The notes: generated by a model not told the origin, from the letters alone. A stretch of 64,000 nucleotides of DNA from Microglena sp. YARC (GCA_022414725.1 CM039463.1:80091183-80155182), one strand, 5' to 3'; numbered from the stretch's first letter, positions 9,907 through 20,170 are shown. Made by a program: numbers and translations.

Positions 9907-9908
9907 GC
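9790..9908. repeat. GGTGGG, (GT)n and poly-G tract before an ankyrin exon
   Basis: GGTTGGGTGGGGG-type sequence passes into a GT dinucleotide run and then a poly-G run ending at 9907. It lies about 50 bp upstream of the acceptor of the next ankyrin exon, the same position as G- or GT-rich arrays in other introns of this gene family. Confidence 0.9.
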
Positions 9909-9959
9909 ACCACTTGCACACATCTGATTACTAATCGCTGTGTTGTTCCTATCTTGCAG

Positions 9960-10058
9960 AACAACCGTACACCCCTGCACATGGCTGCAGAAAAAGGTCG
10001 CCTTAGCTGCATAACTGCTTTGGTGAATGCCGGAGCTGACGTGGACGCACTGGACTCA
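9960..10058 (+). CDS. Ankyrin gene exon (one complete 33-residue repeat)
   Basis: The acceptor is CCTATCTTGCAG (to 9959) and the donor is TCA|GTAAGA at 10059. The exon is exactly 99 nt, 33 codons, phase 0 at both ends. It reads NNRTPLHMAAEKGRLSCITA and then LVNAGADVDALDS, a textbook ankyrin repeat (TPLH, helix 1, helix 2, NAGADVD turn). Exon borders coincide with repeat borders, so exons can be gained or lost without disturbing the frame. Confidence 0.85.
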
Positions 10059-10121
10059 GTAAGAATGTGCACCCATCTAATTGCATTAAATCAATAAATA
10101 AATCTCATCTTCCAAGATATG

Positions 10122-10355
10122 TCACAATGACACCTGTAAGGACGAGGTGTTAAGGGAACCGGCTCGTAAGTGTGCGATGGACGGGCTTACATCACACCTA
10201 GAGTCCAGTTACCATGCCGGTCGACAACCCTCCGGGCGGGCCCAGGTGAACTCGATGGGGTTCGAACCAGCAACCTGATAGGACCCCGCACCTGCTTTCG
10301 TCCGACCCGAGATCGCTGTACAATAGAGCCATCCCGTTCCGAACGGGGATATCTG
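10122..10355 (-). mobile_element. tRNA-derived SINE, subtype 2
   Basis: Read on the minus strand, an A-box-like stretch (TGGCTCTATTGTACAGC) is followed by a B box (GGTTCGAACCC), then a body with CATGGTAACTGGACTC and a 3' end GGTTCCCTTAACACCTCGTC ending in GTGTCATTGTG. Box order and body landmarks match the other SINE copies here, but the sequence is quite diverged, so I treat it as a second subfamily. Confidence 0.6.
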
Positions 10356-10935
10356 ATTGCATATTGTACTCAGAAGTGTGGTCCAGTAGTGTTTATAAAA
10401 ATCAACAACCCTTAAAAATAACTCCCATTTTCGTCACTTTATAGTTAACAATGCTAAAACATCAATCGATTCAATGAAAATCAAGTACATCAAATTAAAT
10501 TAAATCCGGTACGAATTTTCAAAAAAGGAAATCAATTAAATGCATTCAAATCACGTTGATTAAATTTAATTGAACGGAATAAAATCGAATTAAATAACAC
10601 AACATTAAATAAATAAAATTCAATTAAAATCAGTTTAAATGAATTGAATTCATAATTAATTTCATTTCATTCGGGACGCGCCCCCAGGCGCCCTTAATTG
10701 TATTATGAACTCAGGAGTGTGGTGCAGTAGCGTTTATGCTACCCATGTTTACTCCACACATAGATGTTGAGCAGCCAGAAGGCTGGTAGACCATGTAATC
10801 CATTCAAATTAATTAAAAGTAAGAATGTGCAGCGTTCCACCACGATGTTTATGATACCCATGTTTACTCCACCTGCAGATGTTGAGCAGCCAGAAAGCTG
10901 GTAGACCATGTAATAAACTCAATTAAATTCAGAAA
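10356..10935. repeat. Two copies of dispersed repeat D and an AT-rich stretch
   Basis: Repeat D copies lie at 10694-10800 and about 10845-10912, each with CTACCCATGTTTACTCCAC or its close variant, then GATGTTGAGCAGCCAGAA and CTGGTAGACCATGTAAT. A further half copy is at 10360-10412. Positions 10430-10680 are AT-rich with repeated ATTAAAT strings and no visible gene. Confidence 0.6.
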
Positions 10936-11021
10936 ATGCATTGTTCCACCGTGCTGCACATATTGGTGTTGTTGACTGCTTGGATGCTTTTCTGGAAGCT
11001 GGAGCCAACCCAGATACTGGG
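10936..11021 (+). pseudogene. Decayed ankyrin exon
   Basis: The frame LFHRAAHIGVVDCLDAFLEA followed by GANPDTG keeps most of an ankyrin repeat, but no proper acceptor precedes it and the donor reads CGAAGAAT instead of GTAAGAAT. The downstream sequence (ATATCATTGCACCACATTCC) is the conserved intron start seen after other ankyrin exons. It is a dead copy of the exon-intron unit. Confidence 0.6.
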
Positions 11022-11257
11022 ATGAATGTTCGAAGAATATCATTGCACCACATTCCAAATGATTGTTAATGTATCCATGCATGCTGGTGGTGAAAAGTGC
11101 ATTTGTATTCATGCGGGCATGAAAGCACTTCACACCACAACTCATAATTGCACCACATTCACAAGGATTGGTTAATATGCACACCCTGATTTCAGTCCTG
11201 GCAATTTTGCAGTGCTCATACAATTGTTAATCAATGATGGATCAATGAGACTGTTTG

Positions 11258-11390
11258 GTTGCGTCTTGCCCTGCGTCTTGCCCTGCGTCTTGCTTGCCCG
11301 CGTCTTTGCCCTGCGTCTTGCCCTGCGTCTTGCCCTGCGTCTTGCCCTGCGTCTTGCCCTGCGTCTTGCCCTGCGTCTTGCTTGCGTTAT
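11258..11390. repeat. 12-bp minisatellite CTTGCCCTGCGT
   Basis: About ten head-to-tail copies of CTTGCCCTGCGT with one irregular unit near 11300. Confidence 0.95.
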
Positions 11391-11410
11391 GTCCACTGCA
11401 TAGTAATGTG

Positions 11411-11605
11411 ATTGTGGAATGGTGTGGATGCGGGGCGGAAGGTGGTGGGGAGCAGGGGGGCTGAGTCGGAGGTGGCACTGGTGGTTTGTGTGGGGTGGGT
11501 GGTGGTGCGGTTGGGTTGGGGATGGGGGTCGGGTTGGGGATGGGTGGTGGGGAGCAAGAGGTGGAGGTTTCAGGTGGGGCTTGAGCTGGAGGTGGGGGGT
11601 TAATG
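11411..11605. repeat. GGTGGG-rich tract before a decayed ankyrin exon
   Basis: G-rich on the sense strand, with irregular GGTGGTG and GGTTGGGGATGGG units, ending about 75 bp before the exon acceptor at 11679. It occupies the same intron position as the array at 9790-9908. Confidence 0.85.
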
Positions 11606-11679
11606 GTTGGCAGTGTTTGATTGGGGACCACATGCCCAACATACATCTGATAACTAAAACTATGGTTCCTACCTTGCAG

Positions 11680-11975
11680 GCCAAGGGTACACCCCTGCAT
11701 TGGGCTGCAATGAACAGTAGCCCCGACTGCATTGCCACTTTGTGAATGCCCGGAGCCAATTTTTGGATGCACGGGACATGGTAAGAATTTGTATCTTGCA
11801 TTGTGCTGCAAAGGGCGCTCTCCTTGACTGTGTAAAATTGCTGGAGCCAATTTGGTTGCAGGGGACATGGTAAGAATGTGTTTCTGCATTGGCTGCACAA
11901 GGGGCACTCTCCTTGGACTGTGTAAACACTTTGGTGCATGCCGGAGCCAATTTGGTTGCACAGGACATGGTAAGA
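11680..11975 (+). pseudogene. Ankyrin exon with indels plus two partial tandem copies
   Basis: A good acceptor (CCTACCTTGCAG) precedes AKGTPLHWAAMNSSPDCIAT, after which TTGGTG has become TTGTG and gives a stop. A later extra C and extra Ts disturb the frame again before the GACATG|GTAAGAAT donor at 11780. Two further partial copies follow without their 5' parts (about 11781-11870 and 11871-11975), each ending in GACATGGTAAGAATG. The indels lie in homopolymers, so sequencing error is possible for the first copy; the truncated copies are genuine tandem duplications of the exon 3' half with its donor. Confidence 0.65.
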
Positions 11976-13300
11976 ATGTGTATCCGTAAAAAGAAAAGAT
12001 AACGCCTGGGGGTGGGTGGTGGTTTAAAGGGGAACCCTTCCGTACGCCGTTGCTGGGGAAAGTCACCATGGCAGACATAGTAAGTGTTACCCTCCAGGCG
12101 GTAGGACTCGTATCGTACACTGTATTCCAACATGATCATCACTAGTGGTTGTTTCAACTAGCGTGTCCAGTTGATCTATACCCATTTTCATTTTCCGAGG
12201 TTGGGCAAGTCCCTTCAGTCTTGTAGGCGACCATGGACTGTGGCATACATACATACATACATACATACATACATACATACATACATACATACATACATCG
12301 TTCACATACATACACATACATAGCATACAATAACATAACATATATTGTGGAACTGTTGATGTGAAGTGTACTTCTATATTCATGCGTACATCAAGTGCCT
12401 CACACCACGATCCTCATGTTGCACCACTTACTGTCAGCAACAGCTAGCGAATACGCGGTATTCGTCAGAACTGCTGAGACCACGGAGCTCTTTAAGATAT
12501 CTAGATTCTAGATAGCCTAAAGAGTCCCGTAAGCTAGGCTTGTTCTGACACTTATACAACAACATCATATGAATCAGCCAACGACTAAGAAAGCGGGGGG
12601 GGGGGGGGGGGGGGTAACATACTAGTCAGACACATAATCTGCACCTCCCTGCCCTGAACCTGTAACACACATGATCGTGTTGATATTCGTAGTACTTCTG
12701 AACGCATGCGTACATCAAGTGCTTCACACCACGATCCTCATGTTGTACCACTTACACAACAACTGATTTGCAAGTACAGTCCTGATTTCAGTCTTATTGG
12801 CAATATGTAGTGCGGAGGAGGAGGCTCCCAGATTAGTTTGTGGCATGTGCTGCATTCCTTGCGCTGCACTTTTTGTGGATGGCCCCCCACTCCGTGATTT
12901 TAGGGGAGTATTAGCAGTACCCTTTTCCTGTTTGTAGCGTCAATAGGTTAAGGGTGGGATTGCGTGCGTATGTGTGTGAAAGTGGGTGTGGTGGTGTGGT
13001 GTGGTGTGTGTGGGGGTCGGTGTGTGGTGGTGGTGGTGTGGTGGAGGTGGGGAAGGAGGGGGGGCGGGGGCGGGAGGGACGGCCTTACTCAGCCTATCAA
13101 TTATAGCAATGCTATAGAGAGGGCAACGGACTAAGAAGCGTATGGTACACTGAATATGAACCTATCTAGCCACTGCGAAACAAACTGTTCCATACGAAGC
13201 AATCAATTGTTGAACATGGAACGGAACTTAGTGCTGATCATAATGCTTGCTTCATTGCTGCAATCCTGCTTGCTTTCTTGCTGCAATATTGCTTTCTTTT
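11976..13300. other. No confident gene; repeat-rich intergenic or intronic DNA
   Basis: Holds a repeat Y-like copy (12105-12240), a CATA tetranucleotide array (12243-12299), a poly-G run (12595-12614) and two copies of an intron-type segment with CACACCACGATCCTCATGTT (about 12395 and 12725) that also occurs at 13.68 kb. Positions 12950-13080 are GT/G-rich. Confidence 0.6.
12243..12299. repeat. (CATA)n microsatellite
   Basis: About 14 copies of the CATA tetranucleotide. Confidence 0.95.
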
Positions 13301-13305
13301 TTCTG

Positions 13306-13429
13306 AGGATTTCATATGTCTAGAAGACCCCTTCCCTCCAGATGTTGTGTGGCGGCTTTTATCTTGGGCCAACAATGGCCTGTCAATGACACTGAGTAAT
13401 GTATGTATGAATGAAATGATATTGACCAA
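13306..13429 (+). CDS. Candidate internal exon of unknown function
   Basis: A strong pyrimidine tract (GCTTTCTTTTTTCTGAG) precedes an open segment reading DFICLEDPFPPDVVWRLLSW and then ANNGLSMTLSNVCMNEMILT, ending at K before GTGAGA. The mix of residues looks like real protein rather than low-complexity translation, and PDVVWRLLSW is faintly F-box-like, but that is not enough to name a domain. The frame also stays open past the candidate donor until the poly-G run at 13522. It could be a distal exon of the upstream ankyrin gene or belong to a separate gene. Confidence 0.3.
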
Positions 13430-13521
13430 GGTGAGAATTGCTGAAGAAGCAGAATCGGTGGCTGCAGCACTACTGTACATCAGGGCTGTCGATAGCCTCT
13501 CGCTTGGCCTCTTGGAAGGAT

Positions 13522-13539
13522 GGGGGGGGGGGGGGGGGG

Positions 13540-13574
<35 letters not shown>
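13522..13574. repeat. Poly-G run of about 50 bases
   Basis: A run of G interrupted by a single C at 13540. Confidence 0.95.
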
Positions 13575-13575
<1 letters not shown>

Positions 13576-13789
13576 GGAAGGGCACACTACTAGTCAGAGC
13601 ACGATCCCTGCCAAACTCCCCTGGACTGTAACATACAAACTGATCGTGTTTGCATTAAGTGTAACTTTTAAACGCATGCGTTACATCAAGGAGTGCTTCA
13701 CACCACGATCGTCGTAGTTGCAGCACCACTTACACAACAACTGATTTATAAGTTCACCCTGATTTCAGTATTGGCAATGTGGTAGTGCG

Positions 13790-14192
13790 GATGGAGTTTG
13801 CACCTTGTTTGAGGCATGTACTGCATTTGTAGTGCAGACAGAGGGGCAGCTTGTTTGAGGCATGTACTGCATCTGTAGTGGCAAAGCGGAGGGTGCAGCT
13901 TGTTTGAGGCTATTTGTACTGCATCTGTATGCAAAGGGAGGGGCAGCTTGTTTTTGAGGCAGGGTACTGTATTTGTAGTGTTAAGAGGGACGGGTGCAAG
14001 CTTGTTCCTATTGAGGCATGTACTGCGCATTTGTTCGTAGTGCAGAGGGAGGGTGCAGCTTGTTTGAGGCATGCACTGCATGTTGTAGTGCAAAAAGGAG
14101 GGTGCAACTAGCTTGTTTGAGGCATGTACTGCATCTGTAGTGCAAAGGGAGGGTGCAGCTTGTTTGAGGCAGGTACTGCATGCTGTTGTGGA
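13790..14192. repeat. 46-bp-class tandem repeat
   Basis: About eight or nine imperfect units built around CAGCTTGTTTGAGGCATGTA followed by CTGCATCTGTAGTGCAAAG and GGAGGGTG. Units carry many small indels. Confidence 0.9.
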
Positions 14193-14319
14193 TGTGTGTG
14201 AATCTTTAGGGGGCATGCATTACCACTGTAACGTTTAAAGTGTCGGATTAGGGTTGGGTTGAGTTGTAGGTTGGGCTGGGTTTGGTCATGTGTGCTTTTG
14301 TGACACCTTCAGTCATGTG

Positions 14320-14765
14320 GTTCATCTGATCTCGAATCTTCACACACCCGAGGTACATATGTGCATTCATCGAATTCATCTGATCTCGAATCTTCACACA
14401 TTCATCTGATATACATATGTGCATTCATCTGATTCATCTGAACTCGAATCTTCACACATTCATCTGATATACATATGTGCATTCATCTGATTCATCTGAT
14501 CTCGAATCTTCACACACCCGAGGTACATATGTGCATTCATCTGATTCATCTGATCTCGAATCTTCACACATTCATCTGATATACATATGTGCATTCATCT
14601 GGTTCATCTGATCTCGAATCTTCACACACCCGAGGTACATATGTGCATTCATCTGATTCATCTGATCTTGAATCTTCACACATTCATCTGATATACATAT
14701 GTGCATTCATCTGATTCATCTGATCTCGAATCTTCACACACCCGAGGTACATATGTGCATTCTTT
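14320..14765. repeat. Tandem repeat alternating two unit variants
   Basis: Units of roughly 53-58 bp start CATCTGATCTCGAATCTTCA. Variant 1 continues CACCCGAGGTACATATGTGC and variant 2 continues CATTCATCTGATATACATAT. The variants mostly alternate, implying amplification as a dimer. Confidence 0.9.
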
Positions 14766-14804
14766 GTCATAGAAAATGCATTCCCAACACTGCTTTCTTA
14801 TTTG

Positions 14805-14895
14805 TAGGGAACGGCAATATGATATCATGTTGTTATATGATATCATACGATATCATATGAGGTTGGCAGTCTGACTAGGCTAAAGTGACCATTTA
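14805..14895. mobile_element. MITE family A, copy 3 (right end missing)
   Basis: Starts TAGGGAACGGCAA, then ATATCATATGA-type palindromes, then GGCAGTCTGACTAGGCTAAA, as in copy 1. The right terminal repeat is absent. Flanking sequence with CATTCCCAACACTGCTTT on the left and CATTCCCAAAACTGCTTT on the right forms an imperfect direct repeat of about 36 bp. Confidence 0.6.
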
Positions 14896-14927
14896 TAGAC
14901 AACATGTATAGACAATACATTCCCAAA

Positions 14928-15115
14928 ACTGCTTTATTTGTTGGCTTATAGCAACAACTTCTAGGCAACTCCCCTGACTGGCTATTCTGCCAAACCTAGC
15001 ATAACCTAGTGCACCTTGAAGCCGACACAGTCAGCTGTCCAGAACTGCTTGAAATAATTTTGTTGTGGAGCACAGTGGCTGGCTTAGGGAGCTGCCTAGA
15101 AGCTATGCATAAAAG
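14928..15115. mobile_element. MITE family B copy
   Basis: Left end GGCTTATAGCAACAACTTCT and right end GGAGCTGCCTAGAAGCTATG form degraded inverted ends of family B. The interior includes GCACCTTGAAGCCGACACAG, similar to the complete copy at 35664-35865. Confidence 0.6.
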
Positions 15116-15991
15116 AAAGGCCATGATCCCCAAGACCCATCATCACCACTGCTGACCTTCATTGCTACATTTGCCTTGCCACAATGTAGGACGGAGAACC
15201 CCCCCTGGATGTGGCTTGCAAAAACAGAAGGGGAAAAGGGTTGGTGCAAAGACGCTCTGTCCAGTGCATATTGAACTCCTCCAAGGGCGCATTGCTTGAG
15301 ACAATGTATTGGCTTTTGGAATACAATTGTTGGCTGAGAGGACGGTGATTTTGTGAAAATAGCTTTGTTAGAGAATGTCCTTATGGTAACCAGAGATAGT
15401 AACAAACAATGCTGGTCTCATGGATTACTAAGATGCATTCAGAGATAAGGTGTTATAGAACATTTCTCTGATATTATTCAAGATAACCAGACTTCACTGA
15501 GCAAGATAGATTGGCTTAGGAAACATTGATGAAGGCATCTCTATAATATCAGACATAGACTGGCAATCCCTGAGTACAGTGAACCCCAGGAATCTTGGTG
15601 ACACAATGAGGCGATTGACCACCGGTGCGGCGGCAGGATGAGGAGTGGGAGCTACATATCAACATTCAGGCAGCTCACCGTCTGCTAGCGGAGTAAACAT
15701 GGGTAGCAGAAAAACTGCTTACTACACCACACTTTCGAGTACAGAACGTAATCATACTGCTGCAGACAGTTTGAAGACATAGGCTTTATTCAAAAGTCTT
15801 TGGATTCTTCTAAAAACTAAATCAGGCCAGTAACATTCTTAATAAACCACACATGTACTAATCAGTACGAGTGCTTGTGTGATGATTTGTTTTATGCATG
15901 CCCCATCATAATGTAAGAAGCATGACAATAAAGATGTAAACCAGTTGGTGATTTGTTTCCATTGAGCTAGTCAAGTAACATGGGCATGCCA
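15116..15991. other. No confident gene
   Basis: A short open stretch around 15188-15345 (PLDVACKN motif) is faintly ankyrin-like but too weak to call. A minus-strand repeat D copy lies at about 15655-15750 (GGAGTAAACATGGGTAG). The rest is unrecognised and ends at the target site of the LTR element. Confidence 0.4.
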
Positions 15992-15996
15992 CAAGT

Positions 15997-16224
15997 TGTT
16001 ATTGACTGATTTATATATCAGTCTCTGAGTCGGCATAATGCACACCAGTACCTTTCCCTCCTGGTACCGTGTTGCCTGCCGCCAGGCCTCAGGCTAGCTG
16101 TGGCCTGCACGTGACTGCAGTACCCTGCAGTACACATCTCTATTCTATATGATTGCGCCTGTTGCGCTTAATAGCATCTTCTCCTCTATCGAGCCTATGC
16201 CGTTGTAACAATCTTACATTAACA
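15997..16224 (+). repeat. 5' LTR of copia-like element 1
   Basis: Begins TGTTATTGACTG and ends CTTACATTAACA. It differs from the 3' LTR at one base. Confidence 0.92.
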
Positions 16225-16725
16225 GGTTATGTGCGCCATCTTTAGACGCTAACGAAGAACAGCCGCTGATTTCCGCGCTCGGATTCAGTTCCCTCTGACT
16301 TGTCGAAGGCCCGAGTTTTAACTAAGCACCTGGACTCCCTGTGCGGATCCTACTTCCCGCTGCTCCGCCTGCCGCTTCCTACCAAGAATCCTTGGATCTG
16401 CCACTGCGTCCTACGACTGGAGCAAGCAAGAGCGACCACAAGTCACCGAAATCTATGAAGTGAGTATAGGACGACGCCCTCACCGAGACCCACACAGTGC
16501 CGTATTGATCTCAGACGATCAATTTGTCTACGCCTCCAGCTTAAGAGAAGCTTCTGTCGTCGAACATTGCTGCTTGGCAACGTTCACCCCGGTAATCCGC
16601 TGGATCCTTTGGATCGCCGATTCCCACACACACTCCATCCCTCTTCCCCCTGCCCCGCCCTCGTAACTCCCCTATCCCAACACTCCGACCTACAACGCCA
16701 AGACTCCTACACAGAAGACCTCACC

Positions 16726-17661
16726 ATGCAACCTCCCCGTATACTCACCAGTAACAACCTCTACAACTGGCGCTGCGCCAGGCAGAATATACTCCTCGCC
16801 CTCAAATCAAATAGGGATACCATTGCCATTGCTTTCGACTGCCAACAAGCGGTGGTCGCTGGCGAGCCTGCTGACTCTGATGGTTACCCTGCTGATGACG
16901 TTACTTACCCTCCTGTTGCGGCTGCTGATCCGGCTGTTCCGGCTGCCCCTCGGATTGGTGTCCCCAACAGGATCTCCACCTGGAAGAACAACAAGGCCTT
17001 TAAGATCATCATAGATCATGTATCAGATCCCATCCAGCAGGCCATTCATGCTAACACAGATATGGCCACTAGAGCCTTCAGGTTTCTAGATGCCCTGTAC
17101 TCTGAGGAAGGCAGCAGGCTAGAGCATACCACCCTGACTGCCATAATGGGATTACGTATGACCTCCACTGAATCCCTGCAGACTTACCTCTCTAGGGCAG
17201 CTGATCTGTACTCCCAGATTCCCAAGATACAAGGCACCCACATCGTCTCTACCAGCACCTTCCTAAACCTAATTGTCAAGGGACTGAACTCCCGCTCTGA
17301 ATATTGATGGGTACATCAATCAGTTTCAACCCACTGCTGTCACCACCTTTGCTATGCTCCAAAGTAAGTGCCCTCTTCAACTGGTGCTTAGTGAAGCAAG
17401 TTGACCCTGCACCATCTCCTGAAGAGGCTGCGATGGCAGCTGCAGCTTACAGGGCCAGGAAGCCCTTCAACAGCAAGCACCTCCCATTCAGAGACAGGGA
17501 CCATCTCCTACAAGAAGATGACCTGCTGGAACTGTGGGGGAATAGGCCATAGCTCCAGAGACTGCACCAGTGAGGACACTGATCTGGCTTTCAGGCCAGC
17601 TGACTCAGATGAAGCTGACCATGGATCTAAGTCACCTCCCAAGAACAGATCAGGAAGATGA
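16726..17661 (+). pseudogene. Copia-type Gag of element 1, frameshifted
   Basis: From the ATG at 16726 the frame runs through a copia-type Gag (NLYNWRCARQNILLALKSN, later DPIQQAIHANTDMATRAFRF and SLQTYLSRAADLYSQ) to a stop at 17305-17307. The homologous Gag of element 2 continues past this point, so the stop reflects a frameshift or nonsense change. In another frame (open to 17661) a CCHC zinc knuckle, CWNCGGIGHSSRDC (17524-17565), is preserved. The protein would package element RNA in cytoplasmic particles. As it stands this copy cannot make full-length Gag unless the indels are assembly errors. Confidence 0.8.
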
Positions 17662-18697
17662 CAAGGATCCTGACGACAAGAAGACTCCCAAGAAGACCAG
17701 TCCAGACAGGGAGGCGTCTAAGAAGATACCCAAGCAGGGGACGCCATGCCCATGTTGCTGATGGTGATCAGTCCACCTCCAACTCTGACAGTGAGGGTGA
17801 AGAACACAACTTCCTGTCCCTGGCACTGGATGAGGACAACCTCCAGCCCATGAGATTTGCTACACCAACCAGAAGGCAAGTCTGTTTCATTTGCCTTTGC
17901 CACCTGACCCCTGGCTAATACAGCATTCTTTGGACAAATAAGTGCTGATGATGAATGCACTATAGAAGATGGAGAAGTTTTCCAGGCAGCACTGCAGACA
18001 GAATGGATCATAGATACTGCAGCACACTCTCATGCAACAAGTAACATCTCCCATCTGCATGACATTCAGGACCTCCAACAGCCTATTAGGCTGCTGCTGG
18101 CAGATCAAGACTCTCCACCTATCCTCTGCAAGCAGATAGGGAAGGCCAAGATCAAGGGCCATGGCAGGACTCTGATCATCCTGAACAATGTACTTCTTGC
18201 TGACTGCAACATGCCCAACATCATTAGCATTCATGCAGCCACCAGCCTGTGCCCAGACCTCCAAGTTCACCTGTCCAAGACTCAAGCCACACTCTCCATC
18301 CCAAAACCATCTGGTACCAAACTACTCCTCTCATGCCCCAAAAGGCATGGACTCTACCTCACCCAAACTTCAACAGTCCCTGCCAGTAATCCCTCTATCC
18401 CTGTGGACCCTACCATTGCCTACATCATGATGGTTACCAAGCCTCCATCAACTCACACTGACTCTGAGACAGGGCAGTACCCACCCACTCATGAGACCTC
18501 CCCCAGTAGAGCTGATCAAGACCTCCAGGACTTCCCCTCTACTTCTGATCCATCTGCACCCCACACTGCTTCTGAGATAGGGCAGTACCCACCCACTCAT
18601 GTGGAGGCAGATCAAGACCTCCAGGACTTCCCCTCTACTTCTGCTCCATCTGTACCCCACACTGATTCTGAGATAGGGCAGTACCCACCCACTCATG
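17631..18697 (+). pseudogene. Retropepsin-like region of element 1 (DTAA active site), broken
   Basis: The frame downstream of gag is -1 relative to the zinc-knuckle frame and contains RGRHAHVAD, conserved in element 2. After a further frameshift, the segment EWIIDTAAHSHATSN (Asp codon at 18013) aligns with the copia protease signature D-S-G-A-S-S-H-x-T, but with Ala in place of the active-site Gly. A CPKRHGLYL motif follows near 18340. Downstream are degenerate repeats of QYPPTH...ADQDLQDFPSTS, cut by the LINE insertion after 18697. The missing Gly makes normal proteolysis doubtful. Confidence 0.7.
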
Positions 18698-19908
18698 ATT
18701 GTCGTTTTCAACAAGCAATTCTGTGATGAGGCCCGTATGGATCCTGATTACAAATTTGTCTATGATGGAGCACAGCTTTCTACAAAGTTATCTTTTATCT
18801 ACCTGGGATCCCTCTTTGTGGATGGTGACTCAAGCAATCGTGCAAAAGCTGCTTTTTCTAGGATGCTCGCTAAGGCCCAAAAGGCTCACCACATGCTCCG
18901 TAGGCGATGCCATACTATGGAGATATACAATATTGATATTCTCACCCACCTGTTTGATTCTCTTGTACAACCTATCCTGAATTTTGGCTGTGAGGTGTGG
19001 GCTCCTTCTATTCTGAACAACACGCTTATCTCAGATGACCATGCTTGTGAGAAATGGCATAGAGGTATACTTAAACAAATGTTGGGTGTTTGCCAATCTA
19101 CTACATCTAATATTATCATGGAAGAGCTGGGTAGAACCCCGTTGTGTTTTGCTTGGCTTAAACAAGCTTTGCGCTTCTGGAACAAGACCATAGATAAAGA
19201 ACCTGAGGATCTCATTAGAATGGCTCTTGAGGAATCTTTTGATTCCAACACTGGCTGGGTTCATGACTTACGTTGTGCTCTCCACAAGCTAGGATCCAGT
19301 GAAAACCTCAACATTTTGGAGGCTGTCGATGTCGAAGGTATTATGTCTGAAGTTTTTGAGTCATGGAGGTTTAAGTACACAAGTGACACCAATGCAGTCA
19401 GAGACATCCCTGATGAGAGAAGGGTTGGCTTTAAACGCCTCCGATACCAGAAATGGTTCGCAGCCAATAGCAATGATGAGAATGGCTTGATTCCCTTTAC
19501 ATCTGCCTACATAAGCAGGATCAGATTCGTTCTATAGCACAGTTTAGAATGGGTTCCCATTGGCTGAACACAGAAAGAATGAGGGTGGTGGATAGAGCAC
19601 ACATCCCTCGTTCAATGAGACACTGTCAAATAAGTGGGTTCCAAAAAACTGAGGATGAAATGCATATGTTTGAGTGCCCTTTTTATAATGATATTCGCCT
19701 CCGCTACCAGAAGCTGTTTACAGATATTTATAGGCATGTCCATGAGGATACCGACTTAACCGTATGGAATGTGGAATTCTGCGATTCCACATTCAGAACC
19801 TTTATGAATGGAAATGGCACTACGACTTTCTGGAGCAACCTAGCCGACTATCTTTCTACTTGTAGAAGAGCAAGACAGGAAGCCCTGGACTGCTTAGTGG
19901 CACCGTAA
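18698..19908 (+). pseudogene. LINE RT C-terminal fragment (copy 1)
   Basis: The frame opens in the RT thumb region and runs to 19537. A one-base deletion near 19506 (GCCTACATAAG against GCCTTACATAAG in copy 2) shifts it, and reading resumes in another frame to the stop at 19908. In the terminal CCHC-like region copy 2 reads CQMCGFQKPEDEMHMFEC, whereas this copy has lost the second Cys (CQISGFQ). The fragment is not functional. Confidence 0.85.
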
Positions 19909-20170
19909 TTTATTATCCCTTTTTTTCTTTTCTTCTTGTGACTTCTCATTTGTTAGCTCCTTACCTCCGCCACTGTAAGTGGTTGAGATCTGGGTCCTGC
20001 TCTAGGGGGTTTAATACCTACGCCACCAAAACGGTGGTTGGGAGCTTGGTTTGTTTGTCCTCGACACACCCCTGATGTAATGGGGGGTGTTTTGCTTTGT
20101 GGGTGCTTTTTCTTTTTGTTTAAAGCACTGAGTCTCATACACCCTCGCGGTGTCAAGTAGACTTTAACAT

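Noticed and set aside
15188..15345. Possible ankyrin-like exon (PLDVACKN motif)
   Set aside because: Only one short motif fits; the repeat length, helix pattern and splice donor are not convincing.
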